DNA of 25,187 bases from Hyphomicrobiaceae bacterium. Its GTDB lineage: Bacteria; Pseudomonadota; Alphaproteobacteria; Rhizobiales; Hyphomicrobiaceae. The notes below the pieces were generated by a model, which saw nothing but the letters and a program-made list of their open reading frames with translations, searched no databases and was not told the origin of the DNA. Below are positions 6,657-14,994 of the stretch, piece after piece. Position 1 is the stretch's first letter, and each line of letters opens with the position of its first letter. Where the stretch lies: contig JAFMSC010000007.1 of the NCBI GenBank assembly GCA_017353825.1, positions 1-25,187 of the forward strand, given 5' to 3'. Both the position numbers and the translations under genes were made by a program.

Positions 6657-8774
6657 TCACGGATTGGCCAGACGCTTCTTCTCGGCGTGGGCGCGCTCGA
6701 CAAGGTAGGCGCGGATGGTCTCAACGTCATCGGACTTGAGGTTGCGGGCGAAAGAGATCATGCCATTCTTGGTGAGCGTGCCGTCGAGCACGATCGCTTT
6801 CCACGCTTCCGCCGAGGGCAGCGTCGCCGAGAAGCGCAGGTCCGGCAGCGTGCCGCCTGACACGGCGCTGTCGCCGTGACAATAGAAGCAGTAGGTTTCA
6901 TAGAGCAGCTTGCCCGCCGCCACCTTGTCCGGCGCGGCGGTGGCGGGCGGCGGGTTGAGCGGCCGCTCGGCGGTCTTGAGCGGAGGCAGCACCGCCTTGC
7001 CACCCAGCTTGAAGGTGAGCACGCGGTTGGTGCCGGCCGCGGCGGCTCCCGACACGACCAGGCCGGGGATCATGGAAAAGGTACCGCCCCACCCCGTGTT
7101 GACCGTGACATACTGTTCGCCGTCCACCTCGTAGGTGATTGGCGCGGCGATGATGCCGGTCTGGGCGAAGGACTCCCACAGCTTCTTGCCGCTCGAGGAC
7201 TCGTAGGCCACGAACTTGCCCTCGCCCGTGCCCTGGAACACGAGCCCACCCGCCGTCGACAGCACCCCGCCGTTCCACGGCACCCCGTAGTCGACGGTCC
7301 AAGCGGCCTTGCGCGCCACCGGGTCCCAAGCGACGAGCTTGCCCTTGGTCGACGCGCGGATCGCCTTGCGGGCGCCCTCGTCCTCGGGAAACGCGATCCC
7401 CACGGGGTCGAGCCCGATGTTTGAGAAGTGCGTCGGGCGAAACGCCCAGGTCTTGGGATCGACCGGCACGTAGGCGAAGCCCGCCTCGGTGGCAGGGATA
7501 TAGATGAGGCCGGTGAGCGGGCTGTAGCTCATGGGTTGCCAGTTGTGCGCGCCACCCGGGCCGGGCAGCATCAGCACTGGCTTGCCGCTGGTGCTCCAGC
7601 GTGCTTCGGCCTTCACGTTCGGCCGGCCGGTCTTGGGATCGAGGCCATCGGCCCAGGTGACGGTGGCGTAGGGCGTGCCGGAGATGAACGCGCCGGTCTC
7701 GCGGTCGAGCACGTAGAAGAAGCCGTTCTTGGGCGCCTGCACGATGCACTTGCGCAGCTTGCCGTCGATCATGAGGTCGAGCAGGATCATGTGCTGCGTG
7801 GCGGTGAAGTCCCAGTCCTCGCCCGGCGTTCCCTGGAAGTGCCACACATACTCGCCCGTGTCGGGCCTGATGGCGACGATCGAGGAGAGGAACAGGTTGT
7901 CGCCCTTGCCCTCACTGCGGATCTGGTAGTTCCAGGGCGAGCCGTTACCGACGCCGATATAGAGCAGGTCGAGGTCGGGGTCGTAGGCCATGGAGTCCCA
8001 CACCGTGCCCCCGCCGCCGTACTTCCACCACTCGCCGTGCCAGGTCTGGGCCGCCTTCTCCAGGGCTTTGCTCTCGAACCCGTCCTTGGGGTTGCCAGGT
8101 ACGGTGTAGAAGCGCCAGACCATCTTGCCGGTGTCGGCGTCGTAGGCGGATACGTAGCCGCGCACGCCGAACTCGGCGCCGCCGTTGCCGATGATCACCT
8201 TGCCTTTGACCACACGTGGAGCGCCGGTGATGGTGTAGTCCTTCGACTGGTCGACGGTGAGCGTCTCCCACGCGAGCTTGCCGGTCTTGGCGTCCAGCGC
8301 GATGAGCCGGCCGTCAAGGGTGCCGACGAATACCTTGCCGCCCCAAACCGCGGCGCCGCGGTTGACGGCATCGCAACAGGCCTTGACCGCGTGCTCGCCG
8401 GGAACCTGCGGATCGTACTCCCACAGGAGCTTGCCAGCCTTGGCGTCGATGGCTTGCACGTGGCTCCATGCGCCCGTGTTGTACATGACGCCGTCGACGA
8501 CGAGCGGCGTGGCCTCCACGCCGCGCGTGGTGCGGCTCTTGATGTCGAGCCACCATGCAAGGCCGAGCTGGCCGACGTTGCCGGCGTCGATCTTGTTCAA
8601 CGGGCTGAAGCGCTGCTCGGAGTAGGTGCGGCCATGGCTCAGCCAATTGCCCGGCTCCTTGTCGGCCCCGACGATGCGCGCGCCCGTGACATCGGCGGCC
8701 CGCGCCGCACCGGCGCCAACGCAGATCGCAAGTGCCAATATTGCAGGCGCAGAAGATCTGCGTCTTTCCTTCAT
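6657..8774 (-). CDS. Quinohemoprotein alcohol dehydrogenase (PQQ and haem c)
   Basis: The 705-residue periplasmic enzyme oxidises primary alcohols with pyrroloquinoline quinone and passes electrons to its own cytochrome domain. It has a signal peptide (about 1-26, ending ARA) and an eight-bladed beta-propeller (about 40-580) with repeated AxDxxTGK tryptophan-docking motifs. The vicinal Cys133-Cys134 pair is characteristic of PQQ alcohol dehydrogenases, and the catalytic Asp322 lies in GEDWDFTAT. A C-terminal cytochrome c domain has CFYCH (Cys629, Cys632, His633) and a probable Met ligand near 672 (NGMISF). Two residues after the catalytic Asp stands Thr324, not the extra Asp of lanthanide enzymes, so calcium use is expected. 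The length fits type II quinohemoproteins. GGAGG lies 5 nt before the ATG. It is the last gene of a unit with the molybdenum hydroxylase genes. The substrate cannot be read from sequence. Confidence 0.93.
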   Translation of the reverse strand: MKERRRSSAPAILALAICVGAGAARAADVTGARIVGADKEPGNWLSHGRTYSEQRFSPLNKIDAGNVGQLGLAWWLDIKSRTTRGVEATPLVVDGVMYNTGAWSHVQAIDAKAGKLLWEYDPQVPGEHAVKACCDAVNRGAAVWGGKVFVGTLDGRLIALDAKTGKLAWETLTVDQSKDYTITGAPRVVKGKVIIGNGGAEFGVRGYVSAYDADTGKMVWRFYTVPGNPKDGFESKALEKAAQTWHGEWWKYGGGGTVWDSMAYDPDLDLLYIGVGNGSPWNYQIRSEGKGDNLFLSSIVAIRPDTGEYVWHFQGTPGEDWDFTATQHMILLDLMIDGKLRKCIVQAPKNGFFYVLDRETGAFISGTPYATVTWADGLDPKTGRPNVKAEARWSTSGKPVLMLPGPGGAHNWQPMSYSPLTGLIYIPATEAGFAYVPVDPKTWAFRPTHFSNIGLDPVGIAFPEDEGARKAIRASTKGKLVAWDPVARKAAWTVDYGVPWNGGVLSTAGGLVFQGTGEGKFVAYESSSGKKLWESFAQTGIIAAPITYEVDGEQYVTVNTGWGGTFSMIPGLVVSGAAAAGTNRVLTFKLGGKAVLPPLKTAERPLNPPPATAAPDKVAAGKLLYETYCFYCHGDSAVSGGTLPDLRFSATLPSAEAWKAIVLDGTLTKNGMISFARNLKSDDVETIRAYLVERAHAEKKRLANP

Positions 8775-8863
8775 GCATTCCTCCCCGCTGCGCGCACGCC
8801 TTGATGCGGCTACTCGAATGCTCCGGATCAGTCCGGTTGGTTTCTTGTATCGTCGCAGAGGAC

Positions 8864-8892
8864 CGGAGGGGGAGCAATGGCTCCCGCCTCCG
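8864..8892 (-). terminator. Hairpin between the hydroxylase and alcohol dehydrogenase genes
   Basis: CGGAGGGGGAG (8864-8874) pairs with CTCCCGCCTCCG (8881-8892) with one unpaired base and a short loop. It lies about 11 bases past the stop of the large hydroxylase subunit and 90 bases before the dehydrogenase start. No T-run follows on the minus strand, so it could be a partial terminator or an mRNA-stabilising stem that sets the ratio of the products. Confidence 0.45.
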
Positions 8893-8903
8893 CCGTCAGC
8901 CCG

Positions 8904-11210
8904 CTAGACCAGCTGGTCGCCGATCGGCAGCTCCCGGATGCGCTTGCCAGTGGCCGCGAAGATGGCGTTGCACAACGCCGGCGCGAACGGCGGCATGCCC
9001 GGCTCGCCCACGCCCGAGGGCGGCACGTCGATCGCGTGCTCGACGATATGGGTGCGAACCTCCACCGGCGCCTCGTCGATGCGCACGACGGGGTAGTCGT
9101 TGAAGTTCGACTGCTCCACCGCGCCGTTTTTGACGGTGATGGCGCCGTATTTGGCGAGCGTCAACCCCATCACGGCAGCGCCCTCGATTTGCGAGCGCAC
9201 ACGCTCCGGGTGCACGCAGTAGCCGCAGTCGATGGCGGTGTCGACGCGCGGGATGGTGAGCTTGCCCTTGTCGACGACCACGTGCACCACGCTTGCCACG
9301 TAGGTGACGAAGCTGCGGTGCGCGGCGATGCCGAGCCCCTGACCCTTAGGCAGCTGCTTGCCCCAGCCGGCCTCCCTGGCGGCGAGCTCGGCGACGTTGC
9401 GCAGCCGACCCGTATCGACGGGGTAGGTCTGGAACGGCTCACCGTAGTTCCACCAGGGCGTGGTAACCTGCTCGCGCGGATCGACGATGCGCGGCGGGCC
9501 GATCAGCTCAAGCAGGAAGTCCTTGGGGTCCTTGCCAAGCTCGTTCGCCATCTCAGCCACGAACGACTGGATCGCCCAGGCGTTCACCACGTTGTTCACC
9601 GAACGGAACCAGCCGATGCGCACGTGGCTCTGCGCCTCCCCGCTCTCGACGCGGATGTTCGGCACGTTAAAGGGCGTGTCCACCAGCCCCATGCCGAGCT
9701 CGATGAAGAACGGGTGCTTAGGATCGGGCGCAAAGGTCGACAGGATCGATGGCGACGCGCTGCGATGCCGCCAGCCCACCACGTTGTTGGAGGCGTCGAG
9801 GCCCGCTTCGAACCGCTCGGCCGTGACCGTGTGGTAGAAGCCGTGGCGCACGTCGTCCTCGCGGGTCCACACCACCTTGACCGGCGTACCGCCCAGCTCC
9901 CTGGACAGAAGCGCGGCCTCGATGGCGAAGTCGCATTTGGACTTGCGCCCGAAACCGCCGCCGAGCAGCGTCGGGTAGAGCGTGATCTCGGCCGTCGTCA
10001 CGCTAAGCGCGGCGGCCACGTCCTCGCGCGTCCCGCCGGGGCTCTGCACCGGCGCCCACACTTCCCACCGCCCCTCGTTCATGCGCGCCGTAGCGGCCGG
10101 CGGTTCCATGGTCGCGTGGTGCAGATGGGGCGCGTAGTACTCGCGTGTGATCACCCGCGCCGCCGAGCCCAGCGCCTTGTCAACGTCCCCGACATTGCGC
10201 TCCACCTTCCCCGGCTGCTTCACGGCTGCTTCCAGGTGGGCCCGATAGGCCTTGGAGTCGTAGGATTTGTTGGGTCCGTCGTCCCACGTGATCTTGAGCG
10301 CGTCGCGGCCCTTGAGCGCCGCCCAGGTGTTGCTGGCGATCACGGCCACGCCGCCCAGCGGCGCAAACTTGTAGACCGCCGGCGGGGGCGGGAGGGTGAC
10401 GACCTTCTCCACGCCCGGCACCTTCAACGCCGCGCTGGCATCGACCGAGGCCACCTTGCCTCCCAGCACCGGCGGCCTGGCGATGACGGCAAACTTCATG
10501 CCGGGCAGTATCACGTCCTGGCCGTAGACGGCCTTCCCGGTCGTGATGTCGAACAGGTCGTAGGCCGGGGTCGTACCCTTGCCGATGTAGCGGAAGGCGC
10601 CGGCGTCCTTGAGTCTCAGCTTGTCGGCCGCCGGCACCGGCAGCGCGGCAGCGGCAGCGGCGAGGTGGCCGTAGCTGAGCTTCCTGCCGCTCGGCTTGTG
10701 CACAACCTCGTGGTCCTTGGCTTCGACCTCGGCCAACTCCACCTTCCACTCGGTGGCGGCCGCCTGCTCCAGCATCATGCGGGCGGCGGCGCCGCACTGG
10801 CGCATGGGCTGGATCCAGTGGCGAACGCTGCGCGAGCCATCCGTGTCCTGGTTGCCGTAGGTGCGCTCGTCGCCGGGCCCCTGCACCACGCGCACCCGCT
10901 TCCAGTCAGCCTCCAGCTCGTCGGCCACCATCATGGGCAGCGCGGTGCGGGCGGCGCCGTTGCCCATCTCGGCCCGGGCCGCGACGATGCTGACGGTGCC
11001 GTCGCTGCCGATGGAGATGAACACCTTGGGGTTGTTCACGGTGCCGTTCGGCATCTCGGTGGCGCCGGTCGGGTAGTCGGCGAACGCGCCGCTGACGATG
11101 GGAAACTGCGCGGCGAGCACGAGGCCGCCGGTGGCCGCCACGCCCTTGAGCAGTCCACGCCGACTGACGTTGGCGATGGCAATCTTGGTATGGGTGTTGA
11201 ATTTGGTCAT
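8904..11210 (-). CDS. Molybdenum hydroxylase large subunit (IorB-type, Tat-exported)
   Basis: The 768-residue product is the molybdopterin-cytosine-dinucleotide subunit of a xanthine-oxidase-family enzyme of the isoquinoline 1-oxidoreductase/aldehyde dehydrogenase type. A twin-arginine signal (SRRGLLKG, about 16-23, then a hydrophobic stretch) shows export in folded form. Family motifs include ARAEMGNGARTALPMM-like residues near 80, GGGFGRKSKCDFAIEAA, WTREDDVRHGFYH and the C-terminal GVGEPG with catalytic Glu736. The start ATG 11210 has a G-run 6 nt upstream. It lies 10 nt downstream of the iron-sulphur subunit gene. There is no separate FAD subunit gene, which fits enzymes that pass electrons to a cytochrome. 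With the alcohol dehydrogenase next in the unit, an aldehyde substrate is likely, but this is inferred. Confidence 0.92.
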   Translation of the reverse strand: MTKFNTHTKIAIANVSRRGLLKGVAATGGLVLAAQFPIVSGAFADYPTGATEMPNGTVNNPKVFISIGSDGTVSIVAARAEMGNGAARTALPMMVADELEADWKRVRVVQGPGDERTYGNQDTDGSRSVRHWIQPMRQCGAAARMMLEQAAATEWKVELAEVEAKDHEVVHKPSGRKLSYGHLAAAAAALPVPAADKLRLKDAGAFRYIGKGTTPAYDLFDITTGKAVYGQDVILPGMKFAVIARPPVLGGKVASVDASAALKVPGVEKVVTLPPPPAVYKFAPLGGVAVIASNTWAALKGRDALKITWDDGPNKSYDSKAYRAHLEAAVKQPGKVERNVGDVDKALGSAARVITREYYAPHLHHATMEPPAATARMNEGRWEVWAPVQSPGGTREDVAAALSVTTAEITLYPTLLGGGFGRKSKCDFAIEAALLSRELGGTPVKVVWTREDDVRHGFYHTVTAERFEAGLDASNNVVGWRHRSASPSILSTFAPDPKHPFFIELGMGLVDTPFNVPNIRVESGEAQSHVRIGWFRSVNNVVNAWAIQSFVAEMANELGKDPKDFLLELIGPPRIVDPREQVTTPWWNYGEPFQTYPVDTGRLRNVAELAAREAGWGKQLPKGQGLGIAAHRSFVTYVASVVHVVVDKGKLTIPRVDTAIDCGYCVHPERVRSQIEGAAVMGLTLAKYGAITVKNGAVEQSNFNDYPVVRIDEAPVEVRTHIVEHAIDVPPSGVGEPGMPPFAPALCNAIFAATGKRIRELPIGDQLV

Positions 11211-11220
11211 GGCATGCCCC

Positions 11221-11673
11221 CTATGCGCCCCTGGCGGCGGCGCGCACGGCCGCGTGGATACGCTGGTAGCAGCCGCAGCGGCAGATGTTGCCGGCCATGG
11301 CTTCGGCGATCTGGGCATCGGTGGGTCCCGGCGTCTTCGCGAGCAAGGCCGCAGCCTGCATGATTTGCCCGGTCTGGCAGTAGCCGCACTGCGGCACGCG
11401 GTTGTCCCGCCAGGCCACCTGCACGGGGTGGTCGCCCTTGGCGCTGAGGCCCTCGATGGTGATCACGCTCTTGCCGCCGAGTTCCGACATCGGCGTCACG
11501 CACGAACGCACCGCCTCGCCGTTGACGTGCACCGTGCAGTTGCCGCACAGCGCGGCCCCGCACCCGAACTTGGTGCCGGTGAGGCCCAATTCGTCGCGCA
11601 AGTACCATAGAAGCGGCATCGACGGATCACCGTCGTACGTCCGTTCCTGTCCGTTGACCCGCAAGTTCGCCAC
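11221..11673 (-). CDS. Molybdenum hydroxylase small subunit, two [2Fe-2S] clusters
   Basis: This 150-residue subunit carries electrons from the molybdenum site. The N-terminal plant-type ferredoxin domain has Cys38, Cys43, Cys46 and Cys58. The helical C-terminal domain has Cys96, Cys99, Cys131 and Cys133 (motifs QCGYCQTG and NICRCGC). It has no signal peptide, as usual for this family; it is probably carried through the Tat pathway bound to the large subunit. The start is GTG at 11673-11671, giving VANLRVNG, which fits the family, with a perfect AAGGAGG 6 nt upstream. A longer frame upstream is open only because of GC content. It is the first gene of the unit with the large subunit and the quinohemoprotein. 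Confidence 0.93.
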   Translation of the reverse strand: MANLRVNGQERTYDGDPSMPLLWYLRDELGLTGTKFGCGAALCGNCTVHVNGEAVRSCVTPMSELGGKSVITIEGLSAKGDHPVQVAWRDNRVPQCGYCQTGQIMQAAALLAKTPGPTDAQIAEAMAGNICRCGCYQRIHAAVRAAARGA

Positions 11674-11679
11674 GGCGTT

Positions 11680-11686
11680 CCTCCTT
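11680..11686 (-). promoter_or_regulatory. Strong ribosome binding site fixing a GTG start
   Basis: AAGGAGG on the minus strand, 6 nt before GTG 11673, is a full match to the anti-Shine-Dalgarno sequence. It shows that the small subunit starts at the GTG and not at any upstream codon. Confidence 0.85.
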
Positions 11687-11716
11687 GTGTTTCTGATCCC
11701 GGTGTTTCTGATCCCG
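11687..11716. repeat. 15-bp perfect tandem repeat, two copies
   Basis: GTGTTTCTGATCCCG occurs at 11687-11701 and again at 11702-11716 without a mismatch. It touches the ribosome site of the small-subunit gene, so it would lie in the 5' leader of the three-gene mRNA, where a change in copy number would alter leader length. Confidence 0.93.
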
Positions 11717-11980
11717 CACTCAATGGCATACGCATGCTCATGCGATTTCGCCCCGCCGAGCGACCGGCAGGGCGCGACTAGGACCCGCTGTTTCGGACCG
11801 CGCGGGGGGTGCGGTCGTTCCGGGGCCGTCGATGTCAATCTTGGTACTTCAGAAGCAGACCAGAAATTGCGGCAATTGCCCTTCACAAGCACGTGATTGT
11901 GCTTGGCCGCGCACGGGGGCTGCGTCCCAACACAGGCATCAATCAAACGCGCAGGGCCCCGGAGCCTAGGACAGCACCGG
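11717..11980. other. Spacer between the phosphatase and hydroxylase genes
   Basis: Both neighbours read leftward, so this stretch must hold the end of the phosphatase transcript and the promoter of the hydroxylase unit. A short inverted repeat GCCTAG/CTAGGC lies at the phosphatase stop. No gene, strong terminator or clear promoter was seen. Confidence 0.5.
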
Positions 11981-13573
11981 CTAGGCCTTCTGCGGGTCGA
12001 GCGTCTTTGACCACAGCGCCACGTCGTTCCAGTCATAGAGCGTCACCGTCATCTGCTCGGTGCGGCCGTCAACGGCGACGTGGCCGAAGAACTGCAGGTC
12101 GTAGGTCGGCGCCGCATTCTGGCCCTGCTCTTTGCTGGGCGCCTTGATGTAGACGAGCTGAGGGCCGAACGTGGCATCGAGCTCATTGGGCCCGAACGAG
12201 CCCGCATGGATCGGGCCCGACACGAACTCCCAGAACGGCTCGAAGTCCTGGAACTGCGCCTTGCCCGGATCGTAGTAGTGGGCGGCGGTGTAGTGCACGT
12301 CGGCGGTTAGCCACACCGTGTTCAGCACCTTCTCGCGCTTGATGAAGGAAAGGATGTCGGCGATCTCCAGTTCGCGGCCAAGCGGCGCGCCGCCGTCGCC
12401 CTGCGCGACCGCCTCGCTGCCGAACTTGCGGTCGACATCGTACATGACATAAAGGCTGATCGGCATGTCGGCGGCGATCACCTTCCAGGTGGCGCGAGAA
12501 GCTTTCAGCTCGCGCTTGAGCCAGTCCACCTGCGTGGGCCCGAGGAAGTACGACTGAGGGCCGTATGTCGTCTGCTTGTTCTCGCCGTTGGGGCCGCGGT
12601 AGCTGCGCATGTCGAGCATGAAGACGTCGACCAGCGGGCCGTAGCCGATCTTGCGGTAGACGCGGCCGGGCTCTGCCGGCTCGGCCCGCAGCGGCATGTA
12701 CTCGTGGAAGGCGCGAGCGGCGCGCGCCACCAGCGCCATCATGTTGCTCTCGACATACTTCTTGCGCTTGTGCTCGTCGCGCGTAACGGGCTCCTCGGGC
12801 CACCAGTTGTTGGTCACCTCGTGGTCGTCCCATTGGGCGAACATGGGCACCGCCGCGTTGAAGGCGCGCAGGTTCTTGTCGAGCAGGTTGTACTTGTAGT
12901 TGCCGCGGAACTCCGAAAGCGTCTGGGCGGGTTTCGACTTCTCCTCGGTCGTGATGTTCTTCCACACCTCACCGTTGGGCAGCTTGATCTCCGCCGGAAT
13001 GGGTCCGTCGGCGTAGATCGTGTCACCGGAGTGGATGAAGAAGTCCGGGTTGTGCTTGAGCATGGCGGCGTAGGTCTTCATGCCGCCGCGCCCCTCGTCG
13101 ATGCCCCAGCCCTGGCCTGCGGTATCGCCCGACCAAACGAACGACACGTTGCGCCGGTCGGCGGGCGCGGTGCGGAAGCGGCCCACCAAAGGCTCACCGA
13201 GGATCGTGGGCTCGGCATGGTTCTGGGCGGTGACGCGGTAGAAGATGTCCTGGCCGGCGGGCAGATCGCTGAGGGCGACCTTCCCGGTGAGGTCGCCTTC
13301 GGGCAGCGCATCAACCCAGACTTTGTGGATCACCTCTTTGAAGCTCTCTGCGGTTGCCACCTCGAAGGTGAGTCGCGACGGCCGATCGACGCGCGCCCAC
13401 ACCACCCCAGAGGTTGCCGAGACGTCGCCGGACTGCAGCCCGTGCGTGAGCGTCGGCCGGTCGGCGGCGCGGCTGCGATGGGGCATGAAGATGCCGCTGC
13501 CAGTGGCCGCCGTAGCCGCCGCGCCGCTGATCACCGCGCGGCGTGACACCCTTGGTCCGATCCGTAGAGCCAT
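11981..13573 (-). CDS. phoD: PhoD-family alkaline phosphatase/phosphodiesterase
   Basis: The 530-residue product is a Tat-exported metallophosphatase of the PhoD type, which releases phosphate from organic phosphoesters in the periplasm or at the cell surface. The signal has SRRAVISG at about 10-17, followed by an Ala-rich stretch. The N-terminal PhoD domain starts with LTHGLQSGDVSATSGVVWAR. Metal-site motifs in the catalytic domain are SGDTAGQGWG, FFIHSGDTIYADGP, WDDHEVTNNWW and TADVHYTAAHYYDP. The start ATG 13573 has GGGAG 6 nt upstream. Length and motif order fit the family. No Pho box or phosphate transport gene was seen nearby, so phosphate control is not shown. It appears to be a single-gene unit. 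Confidence 0.92.
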   Translation of the reverse strand: MALRIGPRVSRRAVISGAAATAATGSGIFMPHRSRAADRPTLTHGLQSGDVSATSGVVWARVDRPSRLTFEVATAESFKEVIHKVWVDALPEGDLTGKVALSDLPAGQDIFYRVTAQNHAEPTILGEPLVGRFRTAPADRRNVSFVWSGDTAGQGWGIDEGRGGMKTYAAMLKHNPDFFIHSGDTIYADGPIPAEIKLPNGEVWKNITTEEKSKPAQTLSEFRGNYKYNLLDKNLRAFNAAVPMFAQWDDHEVTNNWWPEEPVTRDEHKRKKYVESNMMALVARAARAFHEYMPLRAEPAEPGRVYRKIGYGPLVDVFMLDMRSYRGPNGENKQTTYGPQSYFLGPTQVDWLKRELKASRATWKVIAADMPISLYVMYDVDRKFGSEAVAQGDGGAPLGRELEIADILSFIKREKVLNTVWLTADVHYTAAHYYDPGKAQFQDFEPFWEFVSGPIHAGSFGPNELDATFGPQLVYIKAPSKEQGQNAAPTYDLQFFGHVAVDGRTEQMTVTLYDWNDVALWSKTLDPQKA

Positions 13574-13950
13574 GACGATCTCCCTCGCTGGTGCGGGGGA
13601 CCATCCACGATGTCGATGACATGGCAATTACAACCGACTGCCTCACGGTCAGACCCGGCCCGGCGTTGCGATCAAACCCTGAGTGCCGCCCCGCAACGAC
13701 GCCGCCCAGAAATGGGAAGGGCCCGGCTTCTGGCGGCCGGGCCCCTTTCCCCCACATCGGCGTCGTCCCCGTGCCTTGTAGAGATGTTTCGCAACTAAAC
13801 CGATGCCCCGCTGACGGGTCAACGACCGATGGGACGTAACATCTCAGAAATGTGCCATTTTCGTCACCGTGGTTAATCGCTGCGAAACGAACGCTGTTCG
13901 GGCGAGCGTGCACTGTCCCGGCACAGCGTCGGCAGGAGGGCGTGCCCCAT
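13574..13950. other. Spacer with a strong hairpin
   Basis: No gene was seen here. The stretch holds the hairpin at 13717-13747, the end of the reductase transcript and the promoter region of the phosphatase gene. Open frames on both strands are shadows without family motifs. Confidence 0.55.
13717..13747. terminator. GC-rich hairpin, likely terminator
   Basis: AAGGGCCCGGC (13717-13727) pairs with GCCGGGCCCCTT (13736-13747) with one bulged C and an 8-base loop. On the plus strand it is followed by TTTCC and on the minus strand by CCCATTTC. The reductase gene ends about 200 bases away on the minus strand, so the stem could end that transcript; no gene reads toward it from the plus side. Confidence 0.6.
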
Positions 13951-14994
13951 TCAGGCGAACTTGTCATAGCGCACGAGAGCGCGCGGCAGCTTGGCCTCAT
14001 GCAGCAGGTGGCGCAGCACGGCGTCCACCATCACCGGCGGCCCGGCCGTGAACGCGACGGTGTTGGGGTAGCTCCCGGCCATGGCGCGCACCATCACGTC
14101 GCTCACCATGCCGCCGGCGAGACGGATGGAGGGAAGGTGAGGGTGCGTCGCGCGTGCCACCGGTTCGTGCGACAGCGCCAGCGTCACCTGCAGCCTGTCG
14201 GCGGAGGCGGCCACGAAGCCCGCCAGCTCCTCCATGTAGAACGCGTCGCCCAGCGTGCGCACGCCGAAGAACACGCGGCCCGAACGCTCGTTGAAGTAGC
14301 CCTCGCGCACGGCGCGGTTAAGGATCGCCATCATGCCGGCGATGCCCGAACCGCCGGCCACGCACAGCATGTCCTTGCCCTCCTCGGGCTGGAAGGTGGC
14401 GGCCCCGAGCGGCCCGAACACGCCAAGCTCGGTGCCCGTGGGATCGCCGCCGAACAGCCACTCGGAGAACCTGCCTCCCGACTGCTGCTTGACGACGATC
14501 CTGAGGCGGCTGGTGGCGCGCTCAAAGTTGACCATGGAGTAGGCGCGCCCGCCGGCGATGGCCGGGTTCTCCAGCACCACGAATTGGCCCGCCTCGAAGG
14601 TCATCGGGCTCGAAAGCGCCAGATCGAAGTCGATCACGTCTTGGAGCAGCCGGCGCACGTTCTTAATGCCCGCGGTGCGCTGTGCCGGCAGCGTCTCGGA
14701 GTTGGCGTGGCGTCCGATCTTGGCGGGCACGCGCAGTGTGCAGTCGGATGTCGGGCGCGCCTGGCACATCAGGATGTCGCCCTTCTCGCGCTTCAACTTG
14801 GCGTAGCCCGGCGCCTCATTCCAGTCCACGTGCACACCGCCTGCGGTGACGCGGCCGCGGCAGGTCCCGCAGGTGCCAGTGGCGCATTCGTAGGGCAGCG
14901 CCAGCCCTTGCGCGAGCCCGGCGCGCAGAATGGCCTCGCTCGGCGCGCACTCGAACTCGAACGCACCGGAATTGGAGTCGATGGTGATCTTCAT
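13951..14994 (-). CDS. Ferredoxin-NAD(P)H reductase of an oxygenase type, orphan
   Basis: The 347-residue electron-transfer protein passes electrons from NAD(P)H through FAD to a plant-type [2Fe-2S] cluster. The N-terminal ferredoxin domain (about 1-95) has cysteines 37, 42, 45 and 77 (motif CATGTCGTC). An FAD domain follows (about 100-205) with RAYSMVNF, then a nucleotide-binding domain with CVAGGSGIAGMMAIL and the end motif AFTAGPPVMVDA. This order matches reductases of phenol, toluene and methane monooxygenases and related ring-hydroxylating systems. No oxygenase, effector or hydroxylase subunit is next to it, so its partner is unknown. The start ATG 14994 lacks a clear ribosome site; the frame extends 12 codons further, but MKITIDS fits the family. 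Confidence 0.88.
   Translation of the reverse strand: MKITIDSNSGAFEFECAPSEAILRAGLAQGLALPYECATGTCGTCRGRVTAGGVHVDWNEAPGYAKLKREKGDILMCQARPTSDCTLRVPAKIGRHANSETLPAQRTAGIKNVRRLLQDVIDFDLALSSPMTFEAGQFVVLENPAIAGGRAYSMVNFERATSRLRIVVKQQSGGRFSEWLFGGDPTGTELGVFGPLGAATFQPEEGKDMLCVAGGSGIAGMMAILNRAVREGYFNERSGRVFFGVRTLGDAFYMEELAGFVAASADRLQVTLALSHEPVARATHPHLPSIRLAGGMVSDVMVRAMAGSYPNTVAFTAGPPVMVDAVLRHLLHEAKLPRALVRYDKFA

Noticed and set aside
7428..8804. Large plus-strand frame opposite the alcohol dehydrogenase
   Set aside because: Antisense shadow without motifs; the minus-strand enzyme is complete.
8877..11363. Plus-strand frame of 828 codons opposite the hydroxylase
   Set aside because: Antisense shadow with a repetitive Arg/His/Gly-rich translation and no family motif.
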